NCBI GenBank assembly: GCA_019162745.1
Contig: JAFLLC010000089.1
Span: forward strand, 1-52,772
Reading direction: 5' to 3'
Origin: Deltaproteobacteria bacterium
GTDB taxonomy: Bacteria > Desulfobacterota > Desulfuromonadia > Geobacterales > Pseudopelobacteraceae
Length of the DNA stretch: 52,772 bases
Shown here piece by piece: positions 25,094 through 35,101 of this stretch. The translations under genes and the position numbers were made by a program. Within the stretch, counting starts at the first letter, position 1, and every line of letters begins with the position of its first letter. Under the pieces are notes generated by a model. It had not been told where the DNA came from. It searched no databases and saw only the letters and a list, made by a program, of their open reading frames with translations.

Positions 25094-25834
25094 TTAGCGT
25101 CTGACAGCAGTTCGCCGCTGCATTCTCCCACCCATGGCTGCCATCTGGTGCCTCTGGATGGCACCCAGGCTTTCCAGGTGGAACTGAAACCATAGATCGC
25201 CGTACGACCGCATATTCATCTTTTTGCCCTTTTCCAGGCACTCCAGATTGTCCTTCAGCTTTTCGTCACCCGGAAGCTTTTTGAGTCCTTTGGCAAGGAT
25301 TTCTTTAGCCCTTACGGATTCACCACTTTCGTTCATGCAATAGGCGTAGAGGCTCCAGAGCAGTGATTCCTTGCCGTTCCACTGTACCGCCCGCTCGAAG
25401 GTGCTGACCATTTTGTCTTTTTTCTGGCGCTTCATGTAGGAAATAGCCAGCATGGCGGTAGCTGCCCAGTTTTTGAAGAACGACTTCTCCAGATGGGGGA
25501 AGGCATTCGAGAAGTCGCGCTTCATGTAGTATATCATGCCGATCTGCGAGTGCAGCTGCCCGCTTACATATAACTGCCACTTGCTGTACTGCAGGGCATC
25601 CTTCAGCTCGCGAATAGCTTTTTCAAAACGGGGGGGCTGTGCCTGAAGATCTTTGCCGGCGGTCTCGATGGAAGCCATGACCTTTTTCATGGTGATGCGA
25701 GAAAAAAGGACAAAGACAAGCGCGAAAACCATCAGGCCGACAATCAGTGATCCCCACCATGCAAGGTTGAGGACAAAAATCATTATCAGCAGCACGGCAA
25801 CTGCAGCTGCTGCAGAGATAAGAATGTTATACAT
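25094..25834 (-). CDS. membrane-anchored TPR-like protein, unknown function
   Basis: A 246-residue protein. Two adjacent N-terminal transmembrane helices (residues 4-24 and 27-47) are followed by a cytoplasmic or periplasmic alpha-helical region with TPR-type repeats (AIRELKDALQYSKWQLY, AFPHLEKSFFKNWAA, AKEILAKGLKKLPGDEKLK). The C-terminus is methionine- and arginine-rich (MAAMGGRMQRR). A ribosome site AAGGA precedes the ATG. It lies between cheW and a lytic transglycosylase, all on the minus strand. The partner that it tethers cannot be told from sequence. Confidence 0.72.
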   Translation of the reverse strand: MYNILISAAAAVAVLLIMIFVLNLAWWGSLIVGLMVFALVFVLFSRITMKKVMASIETAGKDLQAQPPRFEKAIRELKDALQYSKWQLYVSGQLHSQIGMIYYMKRDFSNAFPHLEKSFFKNWAATAMLAISYMKRQKKDKMVSTFERAVQWNGKESLLWSLYAYCMNESGESVRAKEILAKGLKKLPGDEKLKDNLECLEKGKKMNMRSYGDLWFQFHLESLGAIQRHQMAAMGGRMQRRTAVRR

Positions 25835-25883
25835 CGAAAATTCCTTTCATACGTCGGGGGAGTGAATATCAGATAATTTGGGG

Positions 25884-27383
25884 TCAGCTCTTTGAGGCTG
25901 CCTGGGTCAATGCGCCGTTCTTTTCGGTGAATTTTGCGATAATGATGCGCCTGCCCGGTTTGAGGGCGACGGTATGTTTCAGTTTGTTCCAGGCGGAGAG
26001 GAGCTTGGCTGAAACATCGAAGCGTTTGGCCAGTGAGCTGAGAGTGTCACCACGCTTTACTGTGTAATATTTTGCGTAACTTCCATTTGTAGCCTTTGCA
26101 GATCTGACCGGGCGTCCTTCGTGGTTGAAATCAACACTCTGTTTGGCCGGTACGAGCAGAGATTTTCCGGCAATGCGGCTTTTCAGGTTAAGGCCGTTCA
26201 GTTCTGCCAATGCAGTAGGTGACGTGCCGAAACGACGCGCCACGCTTTTTAGAGTTTCCCTCCTGCGCACTTTATAGCGGCTGTACAGAACCCGCTCGGT
26301 AAATCGCTGATCCTCGGGAATCTTGGCATATTCAAGGGCAAACTGCAGTTTGCTCCCCTTGGGGATTTTGAGCAGATAGTCGGGGTAGTTTGGGGGAGTA
26401 CACCAGTGGCGCAGATCCGGGTTCAATTCCTTGATTGACTCATAGGTTGTACCGCTCAGTTTTGCCGCCAGATCAAGATTGGTGCGCGACGGTATCGTAA
26501 CGGTGTCATACTCGATTGGCGTCAGATAGGCGATTTCACCGAAACCGTAACGGGCGGGGTCTTTGGCAATGATTGCGGCCGCCAGAAGTTTGGGGACATA
26601 CTGCTTAGTCTCCGGCTTCAGATAGGAACCTTGGGAAAGTTCCCAAAAGTCATTGGTATTGTACATGCTGATAGCACGGAGGATCTTGTTTTCACCGGCA
26701 TTATAGCCGGCTGTCGCCAGGTACCAGTCACCCTTGAACAGGGCGTACAACTCTTTGAGATAGAGAGCGGCGGCGGTGGTGGCCTTGACCGGATCCTTGC
26801 GCTCGTCGATCCACTGATCGATCCGTAGATCATAGCGCCGACCGGTACCGGGCATAAACTGCCACGGGCCGACTGCGTTGGCCCAGGAGCGAGCATGCAT
26901 CTGGAAACCGCTCTCGATCATGGCGACATACACCAGATCTTCCGGCATCCCTTCGCGCCTCAGAATTTCCTTCATCATCGGGATATAACGGGCTGAATGT
27001 GATAGCCAGCGCGAGAAGGACGGCTTACCGCGGGTCTGGAAATAATATAGGAAATATTCAACCTTGCTGTTTAGAGTCAACGGGATATCGGAAATCGGCA
27101 GGTCTACATCGGGGAGTTCAAGGTCACTGTCCTCTTCACTTGATTTCCTCAGTTCTTCAAGCGAAAAGAGCTTTGTGGCAGGAGCGGAACTCCCGTGCTC
27201 GGTCATGTCATGGTCATCAGCGGCATCCAATGCAGGGATTTTGCCCGTACCAAATAACAATGCATTCGGTCGTGTCAACTCGGCCAACAGTGGCTGGATT
27301 GGCTCTGTTGCGGCAACCGGAAGAACATAGAACAGGGGGACAAGAGCAATAACAGCGTATGTAAAAAGAAGAAACCTTTTCAT
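25884..27383 (-). CDS. mltD: membrane-bound lytic murein transglycosylase (MltD-like) with LysM domains
   Basis: A 499-residue cell-wall enzyme: signal peptide (MKRFLLFTYAVIALVPLFYV), an SLT domain with catalytic E157 (VAMIESGFQ) and AVGPWQFMPGT, and at least two C-terminal LysM peptidoglycan-binding repeats (about residues 380-425 and 445-490). It cleaves glycan strands in the periplasm. The ATG at 27383 is chosen because the signal peptide begins there. No Shine-Dalgarno sequence precedes it. A strong promoter ends only 9 bases upstream, so the mRNA is probably leaderless. The frame continues upstream to 27437, but that would place the promoter inside the gene. Confidence 0.88.
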   Translation of the reverse strand: MKRFLLFTYAVIALVPLFYVLPVAATEPIQPLLAELTRPNALLFGTGKIPALDAADDHDMTEHGSSAPATKLFSLEELRKSSEEDSDLELPDVDLPISDIPLTLNSKVEYFLYYFQTRGKPSFSRWLSHSARYIPMMKEILRREGMPEDLVYVAMIESGFQMHARSWANAVGPWQFMPGTGRRYDLRIDQWIDERKDPVKATTAAALYLKELYALFKGDWYLATAGYNAGENKILRAISMYNTNDFWELSQGSYLKPETKQYVPKLLAAAIIAKDPARYGFGEIAYLTPIEYDTVTIPSRTNLDLAAKLSGTTYESIKELNPDLRHWCTPPNYPDYLLKIPKGSKLQFALEYAKIPEDQRFTERVLYSRYKVRRRETLKSVARRFGTSPTALAELNGLNLKSRIAGKSLLVPAKQSVDFNHEGRPVRSAKATNGSYAKYYTVKRGDTLSSLAKRFDVSAKLLSAWNKLKHTVALKPGRRIIIAKFTEKNGALTQAASKS

Positions 27384-27392
27384 AGGCGAGGG

Positions 27393-27421
27393 AGTATAAA
27401 GGAAGCGCATATGAATGTCAA
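27393..27421 (-). promoter_or_regulatory. sigma-70-type promoter giving a leaderless mltD mRNA
   Basis: On the minus strand: TTGACA (27416-27421), exactly 17 bases, TATACT (27393-27398). Only 9 bases separate the -10 box from the ATG, so the transcript should begin within about three bases of the start codon. Confidence 0.68.
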
Positions 27422-27497
27422 TAACGCGAAAACCCACCTCAAATGGGTGTCTGCTGTCGGACAGTGCGCTGGACTGGGGGGTGAACGGGGTTTGAAA

Positions 27498-27537
27498 CAG
27501 CAGAAAAGAGCCTCCCGGAGCGGGCTCTTTTCTGCTG
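27498..27537. terminator. terminator downstream of the YtxH gene
   Basis: The arms CAGCAGAAAAGAGCC and GGCTCTTTTCTGCTG around a short CG-rich loop form a long hairpin. It follows the YtxH gene on the minus strand and precedes the mltD promoter. Confidence 0.82.
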
Positions 27538-27550
27538 GTCTGTCTGAGGA

Positions 27551-27856
27551 TTACTGCGCTGGAGTACGCTCTCTCTGCATCGCCTCGCGACCAGCCTCAA
27601 TGGCAGATGCCAGAACGGTCTTCTTTTCAACAAAGGCTTCCTTGCCATCTTCGACCGCAGTTTTGATTTTTTCCTGGGCTTCTTTGGCGTATTCCTTGAT
27701 CTTGTCTACTGCATCTTCCGTCATATCAAGTATATTCTCGCGCATTTCGAGCCCGCTTTTGGGTGCATACAACAGGGCTAGACCAGCTCCAATTGCTGCT
27801 CCGGCTACAAAAGATACCAATACAGTTCCTGCTGATACTTCACATTTTTCAGACAT
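27551..27856 (-). CDS. YtxH-domain protein
   Basis: A 101-residue protein with one N-terminal glycine-rich helix (FVAGAAIGAGLALLYAPKSG, ending in the YtxH signature) and an amphipathic lysine/glutamate-rich tail (DAVDKIKEYAKEAQEKIK). YtxH proteins are small, stress-associated and membrane-anchored; the function is not known. It lies 2 bases after the DUF948 gene, so the pair is co-transcribed. A paralogue sits at 42991. Confidence 0.83.
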   Translation of the reverse strand: MSEKCEVSAGTVLVSFVAGAAIGAGLALLYAPKSGLEMRENILDMTEDAVDKIKEYAKEAQEKIKTAVEDGKEAFVEKKTVLASAIEAGREAMQRERTPAQ

Positions 27857-27858
27857 GG

Positions 27859-28254
27859 CTACATACCTCCCCTTTTTTTTAGATACTGTTCAATCACGTA
27901 CTTTCCTGCCGCCTTGGCTCCAGTTGCCCAGACCGAGGTTGTGTTGAGAATATTTGTTGCAACCCCCACCGAGCGGTTGATCGTGTGCAGATGATCACCC
28001 GTCGTCCCCAGTTCACTCATGAAGCGTTTGACATCATCGTTGTACTCGGCCACAGCGCCACCGACGCTCTTCAATTCTGCCAGTACGCTGGTTAATTCCT
28101 GCAGGGTAGGTTTCAACTCGCCATGAACCATCTCCGCCAATTCTCCAACTGACGCAGCAGTCCGTTTGATGGTCAGTAAGGTCGGTATGATGGTCAGCAC
28201 CAGAATACAGAGGGCTGCGGCAATAACTATCAGGGCGATTGAGGTCAGTGGCAT
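27859..28254 (-). CDS. DUF948-family membrane protein
   Basis: A 131-residue protein with one N-terminal helix (IALIVIAAALCILVLTII), then a long helical region typical of DUF948 (ELAEMVHGELKPTLQELTSVL). GGAGA precedes the ATG. It heads the two-gene operon with the YtxH gene, an arrangement also seen in Firmicutes and Geobacter relatives. Function is unknown. Confidence 0.8.
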   Translation of the reverse strand: MPLTSIALIVIAAALCILVLTIIPTLLTIKRTAASVGELAEMVHGELKPTLQELTSVLAELKSVGGAVAEYNDDVKRFMSELGTTGDHLHTINRSVGVATNILNTTSVWATGAKAAGKYVIEQYLKKRGGM

Positions 28255-28334
28255 TATCGTTCTCCATTATTAATCAGACAATTCAACTATACAAAGTATA
28301 GAGCAATCCGGAAAAATTTCAACGTATAAACCTT

Positions 28335-29318
28335 TTAAAAGCTGTTTAGCGCCAGTAAATGTTTATCAGGCAGAGCCTCCGGCATCATTTTTGAGACAAT
28401 CTCTTCTACTGCCGAATACGGATCGATATGGTGGTCACCCATGTCTGTCATGACCCTGTCAAGAGTGTCGTCCTTTGCCAGAATTAACAGGGCTTTCCTG
28501 AACAGTGTATCGCGCAGGATGCTCATAAAGTGGCGCTGGTTACGCTCGCGCAGAAAAATTTCAATGGTCCCACTTGACAGGAAAAAATCGCGGTGGGCCA
28601 AGATTTCATTCGTCAACTCGTCAATGCCAGCTCCGCGTTGTGCCTCGGTTTTCATTACCTGAGGATTCCAACTCCCCGCGTCGCTCTGGCGCATTTCCAG
28701 CATGGTGGAGAGCTCCCTGGCTGTCCGGTCTGCACCATCACGGTCGGCCTTGTTGACGACAAAAATATCGCCGATTTCGAGGATACCTGCCTTGATCGCC
28801 TGAATATCATCACCTAGCCCCGGTACCATCACGACGCAAGTGGTGTGGGCTTCCTTGACGATATCCACCTCGTCCTGACCGACCCCGACCGTTTCAATAA
28901 TAACGATATCCATCCCAAGGGCGTCCATAACCAGGGCGACGTCTGAGGCCGAGCGCGAAAGGCCACCCAGCGCCCCACGTGTGGCCAGACTGCGGATGAA
29001 AACCCCTTCGTCGCAGGAGTGTCGGTTCATACGGATGCGATCGCCCAGGATCGCACCACCGGTAAAGGGACTGGTGGGGTCGATTGCGACTACGCCGACT
29101 TTTTTCCCCTGTTTGCGAAACGAGGCGACCAGCTGATCGACAAGTGTCGATTTTCCGGCGCCAGGCGGGCCTGTGATGCCGATGATATAGGCGTTACCGG
29201 TACTTGGATAGAGTCGCTTCAGTTCTTCAATCGCCCGGGGGCGGCCATCGTCGATGTCACGCATCAGCCGGGCTGCTGCGCGGATGTTGCCTTCTAAAAC
29301 CTGCTCTGCGAGGGACAT
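28335..29318 (-). CDS. meaB: methylmalonyl-CoA mutase-associated GTPase MeaB
   Basis: A 327-residue G3E-like GTPase that protects and loads B12-dependent mutases. It has the P-loop GPPGAGKST near residue 50, the magnesium-contact region EVGVGQDEVD-like (IIETVGVGQDEVDIV) and NKADRDGADRT. The ATG at 29318 is chosen because the family begins MSLAEQVLEG; the frame extends 17 residues upstream with no ribosome site. It precedes no mutase gene here. A B12-binding mutase subunit lies 4 kb away on the same strand, so both may serve the same enzyme. Confidence 0.87.
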   Translation of the reverse strand: MSLAEQVLEGNIRAAARLMRDIDDGRPRAIEELKRLYPSTGNAYIIGITGPPGAGKSTLVDQLVASFRKQGKKVGVVAIDPTSPFTGGAILGDRIRMNRHSCDEGVFIRSLATRGALGGLSRSASDVALVMDALGMDIVIIETVGVGQDEVDIVKEAHTTCVVMVPGLGDDIQAIKAGILEIGDIFVVNKADRDGADRTARELSTMLEMRQSDAGSWNPQVMKTEAQRGAGIDELTNEILAHRDFFLSSGTIEIFLRERNQRHFMSILRDTLFRKALLILAKDDTLDRVMTDMGDHHIDPYSAVEEIVSKMMPEALPDKHLLALNSF

Positions 29319-29419
29319 GGGGCACCTGTCAGCTGTGGAGTTAAATAAATGGAGATGGAATTGCGCCAAGAATATAGGGACTGTCGGGAATCTCGGCTGT
29401 CTGGCCGTGGCGCCCCGAA

Positions 29420-30409
29420 TCAGTCCCCAAGTTTCTTGCCGGGAACGAGATAATTCCTGACGTAATCAGCGACCGCAACTTCCACGGGGGTGACAGGTTC
29501 AGAATAGCCGGCCGAACGGATCTTGGAAGTGTCGGCACAGGTCAGGTACTGGTAGGTAGCCCGGATCGATTCCGGCATGTCGATGTACTCGATACTGACC
29601 GGACGATCCATGGCACTGAAGACGGCGCGAGCCAAACGGTTCCAACTGACGGTTGTGCCGCCGCCGACGTTGAAGATACCGCCCGCTTCCCTGTTTTGGA
29701 AAAAATGGAGAGTCATAGCTGCGGCATCCTTGACGTAGATAAAATCGCGCAGCTGCTCACCGTCGCCGTACTCCGGGCGGTGCGATTTGAACAGCCGGAG
29801 TGTGCCGGTGGAGCCGATCTGTTCATAGGCTTTAAGGACCAGCGAGCGCATTTCAGCTTTGTGCTGTTCATTTGGGCCATATACGTTGAAATATTTGATG
29901 CCGACTATTTTGTCAAGGATCCCCAGGCGCAGCGCCCAGAGGTCAAAGAGCTGCTTGGAATAGCCGTACATATTCATCGGTCGGAGTTGCGGCAGTTGGC
30001 TGTTGTTATCGATAAAACCGTGCTCACCGTCTCCGTACGTTGCGGCGCTGGATGCGTAAATAAACCGGGCATCAGCTGCCAGCGCAGTCAGGGCCAGTTT
30101 GCGGGAATATTCAAAGTTGTTTCTGATCAGGTAGGTGGCGTCCGACTCGGTTGTGGCAGAGCAGGCTCCCAGGTGGATAACTGCGTCCAGTTTGCCGCCA
30201 GGGAGGCGACTCGCCGTGGTGCCGGAGTCCAACAGTCGCTCGAAGGCATCTTTTTCCAGGTAATCCGTGAAGCGCAGCGGCGCCAGATTACGCCATTTGT
30301 CGGTCAGGCCGAGATGGTCCACAATTAGAATGTCTTCTCTGCCGATATGGTTCAGGCGCTGGACCACGGCGCTGCCGATCAGTCCCGCTCCTCCGGTTAC
30401 GATGATCAT
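29420..30409 (-). CDS. hldD: ADP-L-glycero-D-manno-heptose-6-epimerase
   Basis: A 329-residue short-chain epimerase that makes the heptose precursor of lipopolysaccharide inner core. It has a Rossmann TGGAGLIGS motif at the N-terminus, SSAATYGDG, and the YxxxK pair in YGYSKQLFD. The ATG at 30409 follows AAGGAG at 10 bases; an in-frame start at 30457 would add 16 residues without a ribosome site. Length is as for the family. It is alone, without other heptose genes. Confidence 0.9.
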   Translation of the reverse strand: MIIVTGGAGLIGSAVVQRLNHIGREDILIVDHLGLTDKWRNLAPLRFTDYLEKDAFERLLDSGTTASRLPGGKLDAVIHLGACSATTESDATYLIRNNFEYSRKLALTALAADARFIYASSAATYGDGEHGFIDNNSQLPQLRPMNMYGYSKQLFDLWALRLGILDKIVGIKYFNVYGPNEQHKAEMRSLVLKAYEQIGSTGTLRLFKSHRPEYGDGEQLRDFIYVKDAAAMTLHFFQNREAGGIFNVGGGTTVSWNRLARAVFSAMDRPVSIEYIDMPESIRATYQYLTCADTSKIRSAGYSEPVTPVEVAVADYVRNYLVPGKKLGD

Positions 30410-30786
30410 CTGGTAGAACTCCTTCTGGGCGATTGCTGCGATGGGCTGTAGCGGCACTGTTAATCATTAGCACATATTGCTCATTCCGGTCAAGATGGCG
30501 GCACTTATGCAAATTTCGACAATGAGCGAAATGTCAGGATCTGAATGCATGGCCGGTAAAGGTCTTTTTTTGAACCGGGTGAAATTTAAATCTCAGACAT
30601 ACATTGTGCAAAGGGATCGGTGGTAACACAGGGGTGGAGTGGATATGGCTTTGATCCCTTATCATACTAAATTAGTAACACGATCGAAATACAGGAATGC
30701 CCTGTTAGCGTCAAGCGCAAAAAAGGATTCGCGTTACTGACGTAATATGCCGTTTTTGATGATCCTTGTGGTGCTGCGTTTCACAT
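30410..30786. other. intergenic region without a recognised gene
   Basis: About 377 bases between hldD and the gdhA terminator. It holds a TTGTGCAA octamer (30604-30611) and no open frame with a good start. It may hold an hldD promoter or a small RNA; neither is clear. Confidence 0.35.
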
Positions 30787-30816
30787 AAAAAAAAGCCCGG
30801 CGGCAGCCGGGCTTTT
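30787..30816 (-). terminator. gdhA terminator
   Basis: On the minus strand the arms AAAAGCCCGG and CCGGGCTTTT enclose six bases and are followed by a run of T (30787-30794 in A on the plus strand). Confidence 0.9.
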
Positions 30817-30840
30817 CCAGATTCACTTTAATAATGCCTG

Positions 30841-32187
<1,347 letters not shown>

Positions 32188-32266
32188 TTATGCCTCCTGA
32201 GAGATTAAAATGCGGGCAGATATGGATAATAACTATGCACATCGCAACGCTGATGATTATTTTGTT

Positions 32267-32282
32267 AGCAGGTATCGTGCCA
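32267..32282 (-). promoter_or_regulatory. sigma-54 (-24/-12) promoter of gdhA
   Basis: The minus strand reads TGGCACGATACCTGCT: a perfect TGGCAC, five bases, then CTGC, with GG and GC exactly 10 apart. It would start transcription about 68 bases before the gdhA ATG. A TTGTGCAA octamer lies about 20 bases upstream. The rest of the 274-base gap holds no gene. Confidence 0.72.
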
Positions 32283-32461
32283 CTGGCAACGTCTGCCATT
32301 TTATTGCACAAATAATGCTTAAAAATTAGCCGCTTGCATCTTGTTTCGGCATGGAATGGCGAGTTTTTGCGGTAACACAATGTTTGGATTAGAGTCGCTT
32401 TTGTACACAATAGAGTGGTCGTTGAATAATTCTGTATGCGGGGTTATGAAGTTAAGGAGGT

Positions 32462-33202
32462 TTAAATCAAGGGTAAAAAGGATTGCAGGGAGTTGATATG
32501 TGTTGCTGTTTCCCGCTCCAGCAGGCAACCGCTACGCAGGTCGATATCCACAGCGGTGTTGATGAGGCGTTTTGCAGCGGAGAGTGGCGTTAGAGGGTGA
32601 CTGGCAATCCGTTCAGCAAAAGCGGTAACCTCCTGCCAGAACACATTATGCTGATATACCCGGTCAACCAACCCCATCCGCAGCGCCTCAGCGGCAGTGT
32701 AAATTTCTGAAGTCATGAAAATTTCCCGAGCGAAATTTTTGCCGACAATTTGAGGAAGCTTGTGGGTTCCGCAGAATCCGGTGATAATGCCGAGCTTCGC
32801 CCCAGAATGGCCAATTTGCAAGCTTTCTGAGGCAATACGAATATCGCACGACATGGAGAGGTCACAACCGCCTCCCATGGTAATGCCGTTAAGGGCGGCG
32901 ATTACAGGCTTTGCGCAGGATTCAATCTGATCAAACAGCGATTGGCCAAGTTCGGAAAAATGTAAGGCGTCGCCAGGGTAAAAATGCACCATCTGGCCGA
33001 TGTCGGCTCCGGCGGCAAAGGATTCTCCCGGATAACCGCTCAGAACAATTGCATGCGCTGCTTCGTCCTCCTCAAGCTGGGTGAAAGCGCGTTTCAGCTC
33101 ACGGATAGTCGTAATGGAGAGTTTGTTAAAGCGTGAACCGGATTCGAGTAGAATATACCCGACCCGGTTCATGACCTCTATGTGGAGCTTTTTGTATGGC
33201 AT
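32462..33202 (-). CDS. crotonase-superfamily protein lacking both hydratase glutamates
   Basis: A 246-residue CoA-ester enzyme of the enoyl-CoA hydratase/isomerase fold, with oxyanion-hole regions AAGADIG and MGGGC. Hydratases use two glutamates. Here the first (CEL in hydratases) is Asp (GGGCDLS) and the second (QPE) is Gly (GHSGAKLG). Such a Gly is typical of MenB/BadI-like crotonases with other reactions. Its start overlaps the upstream B12-binding gene by 1 base (TGATG), so the two are coupled. The substrate is unknown. Confidence 0.8.
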   Translation of the reverse strand: MPYKKLHIEVMNRVGYILLESGSRFNKLSITTIRELKRAFTQLEEDEAAHAIVLSGYPGESFAAGADIGQMVHFYPGDALHFSELGQSLFDQIESCAKPVIAALNGITMGGGCDLSMSCDIRIASESLQIGHSGAKLGIITGFCGTHKLPQIVGKNFAREIFMTSEIYTAAEALRMGLVDRVYQHNVFWQEVTAFAERIASHPLTPLSAAKRLINTAVDIDLRSGCLLERETATHINSLQSFLPLI

Positions 33203-33606
33203 CAGTCTCGTGGTTTGACACTGTTTTTTACCCAGGCAACAATGTCTTCTGTCGAAGTGCCGGGAGTAAATACCGCGCAGATGCCGGCAGCCTTCAACCC
33301 TGGAATATCGTCTTCAGGAATGACGCCGCCTCCAAAGACCTTGATATCATCGGCCCCTTTTTCTTTAAGCAGCTGCATGACTTTGGGGAGCAGGGTGTTG
33401 TGGGCTCCGGAGAGGATTGACAAGCCGATGCAGTCAACGTCCTCCTGGATCGCAGCCGAGACGATCTGCTCCGGTGTCTGGTGCAGGCCGGTATAAATGA
33501 CCTCAAAACCGGCATCGCGAAAGGCCCGGGCGATTATTTTTGCACCACGGTCGTGGCCATCCAGACCCGGTTTTCCGACGAGTACGCGCAACGTTCTTTC
33601 AGCCAT
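33202..33606 (-). CDS. B12-binding subunit of a methylmalonyl-CoA-mutase-type enzyme
   Basis: A 134-residue cobalamin-binding domain with the DxHxxG...SxL...GG signature (DGHDRG, SILSGAH, GGGVIP). In separate-subunit mutases this is the small chain that carries the cobalt ligand histidine. The ATG at 33606 follows GGAGG; upstream residues are not family-like. No large mutase subunit is in the window. Neighbours are a cobalamin adenosyltransferase and crotonases, and meaB is 4 kb away. It could instead serve another B12-dependent mutase. Confidence 0.85.
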   Translation of the reverse strand: MAERTLRVLVGKPGLDGHDRGAKIIARAFRDAGFEVIYTGLHQTPEQIVSAAIQEDVDCIGLSILSGAHNTLLPKVMQLLKEKGADDIKVFGGGVIPEDDIPGLKAAGICAVFTPGTSTEDIVAWVKNSVKPRD

Positions 33607-33653
33607 GGTAACTTCCTCCGATAGGTTTAGTGATAAAATCAACGGACAAAATC

Positions 33654-33728
33654 AAATCCCGCTTACCCCTCTTTGCAAAGTGGGGAATAAAATCTTCCCC
33701 CTTTACGAAAGGGGGAAGAAGGGGGATT
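33654..33728. repeat. REP-like double-hairpin element, copy 1
   Basis: The outer stem AAATCCC (33654-33660) pairs with GGGATTT (33722-33728). Inside are hairpin A (CCCC...GGGG, 33666-33685) and hairpin B (TCTTCCCCCTTT/AAAGGGGGAAGA, 33693-33719). The same plan occurs at 45038. It lies between cobO and the B12-binding gene. Confidence 0.72.
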
Positions 33729-33732
33729 TGTC

Positions 33733-34260
33733 TTACATCTCTATCCCGGTACGTGCCGGCACTCCTGCATTATAGTAATGCTTGATCTCGCGCATCTCTG
33801 TCACCAGATCGGCTGCTTCGATCACCTTCTCATGGGCGTTACGCCCGGTCAGCACCAGTTCAGTCTTTTCCGGCTTGAGGGTGATCAGTTCCAGCACCTG
33901 CTGTACGTCGATCAGGCCGAAGCCGACAGCGCCGTTGATTTCGTCACAGATAAAAAGATCAAATCCGCCGGACGTTAACAACATGCGCGCCTGGAGAAAT
34001 GCTTCCTGGGCAACGCGCCGATCTTCAGTGATGTCTTTGGTGTTGACCCACCCCGGTCTGCCGCTCTGGATGATTGTTAAGAGAGGCTTCAGCTTTTCGG
34101 CGGCCAGATGTTCACCGTAGCATCCGCCACCCTTGATAAACTGGAATACGCAGACCTTGAGGCCGCGTCCTACAGCACGCAGGGCAAGCCCGAGTGCGGC
34201 GGTCGTTTTTCCTTTGCCGTCACCGGTATAGACCTGTACGCACCCCTGATCCAAAGCCAT
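33733..34260 (-). CDS. cobO: cob(I)alamin adenosyltransferase
   Basis: A 175-residue P-loop enzyme of the CobA/CobO/BtuR family that adenosylates cobalamin, giving the coenzyme used by the B12 mutase. Motifs are GDGKGKTTAALGLALRA near residue 12, CDEINGAVGFGL and the family C-terminus. The ATG at 34260 with AGGGGA upstream is family-like; the frame is open 47 residues further but reads as non-coding. It lies 1 base after the upstream crotonase gene, so the genes are coupled. Confidence 0.88.
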   Translation of the reverse strand: MALDQGCVQVYTGDGKGKTTAALGLALRAVGRGLKVCVFQFIKGGGCYGEHLAAEKLKPLLTIIQSGRPGWVNTKDITEDRRVAQEAFLQARMLLTSGGFDLFICDEINGAVGFGLIDVQQVLELITLKPEKTELVLTGRNAHEKVIEAADLVTEMREIKHYYNAGVPARTGIEM

Positions 34261-34261
34261 G

Positions 34262-35029
34262 CTATTCCCCTTTAAACTGCGGTGTCCGCTTGTCCAGAAA
34301 AGCCTGCATACCCTCTCGCTGGTCAAAACTTGCAAAACAGAGGGCGAAGGCGTCCCGCTCCAGCATACAGGCGGTCTGCAGGTCGATGTCGTACCCGGCA
34401 TTGACTATTTCGCCGCCGATGCGAATGGCATTGGGGCTGCGGGTGCAGATATGTTCAAGCAGTTTGACTGTTTCAGTTAAAGCGTCTCCTTCTGAATAAA
34501 GGCGGTTTATCAGGCCTATGCGATACGCTTCTGCTGCATTTATCAGGTCGCCGCTGTAAATCAATTCTTTGGTCTTGGATTTGCCGACCAGTCTGGCAAG
34601 GCGCTGACTGCCGCCGCAAAAGGGAATCAAGCCGGCGGCGATGCCGGTAAAACCAAAGCTTGCCGTCTGTGAAGCAACAATGAAGTCACAGGCCAGGGCG
34701 ATCTCCAGCCCCAACCCTGAACATTCACCCTCAACCGCAGTAATGCACGGCTTGCCGGTTTTTTCGAGGCTGAAAGCCACCTGCTGGCCGAAAGAGGCTA
34801 ATTCACCCGCATCACGGACAGAGGAACTGCTCTCGATCAGGCAGCGGCAAAAGCCACCCTCTGAAGAGGTAAAAATCAACCCGTTGATATCGTCTTTCCC
34901 GGCCAAAGCGCTCGTCTGGCGCCGGATCGCTTCCAGCAGTTCCCTGGCGGAGGTGTCGCTGCTTCCGGGGATAGCCACAATGGCGATGCCGTTTGAACGT
35001 GACTGAATGGTGCAAAGTTTTTCTGGCAC
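34262..35029 (-). CDS. crotonase-superfamily protein, Glu/Gly active site
   Basis: A 255-residue crotonase. The first hydratase glutamate is present (LGLEIALACD), but the second is Gly (FGFTGIAAG). The frame is open to a GTG at 35080. That GTG overlaps the -10 box of the promoter for this gene, so it cannot start translation. The GTG at 35029 (VPEKLCTIQ), with AGG upstream, is the better start. It heads the operon crotonase, cobO, B12-binding, crotonase. The substrate is unknown; the genes around it point to a CoA-ester pathway with a B12 mutase. Confidence 0.78.
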   Translation of the reverse strand: MPEKLCTIQSRSNGIAIVAIPGSSDTSARELLEAIRRQTSALAGKDDINGLIFTSSEGGFCRCLIESSSSVRDAGELASFGQQVAFSLEKTGKPCITAVEGECSGLGLEIALACDFIVASQTASFGFTGIAAGLIPFCGGSQRLARLVGKSKTKELIYSGDLINAAEAYRIGLINRLYSEGDALTETVKLLEHICTRSPNAIRIGGEIVNAGYDIDLQTACMLERDAFALCFASFDQREGMQAFLDKRTPQFKGE

Positions 35030-35071
35030 AGCCGGAATCCTGTTTACAGGTAGAATAAAAAGTGCGGCGCG

Positions 35072-35101
35072 ACTATACACAATTCATCTGTATACGGTCA
35101 A
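35072..35101 (-). promoter_or_regulatory. sigma-70-type promoter of the B12/crotonase operon
   Basis: On the minus strand: TTGACC (35096-35101), 18 bases, TATAGT (35072-35077). It places the transcription start between the two candidate GTG codons of the first gene. Confidence 0.58.
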
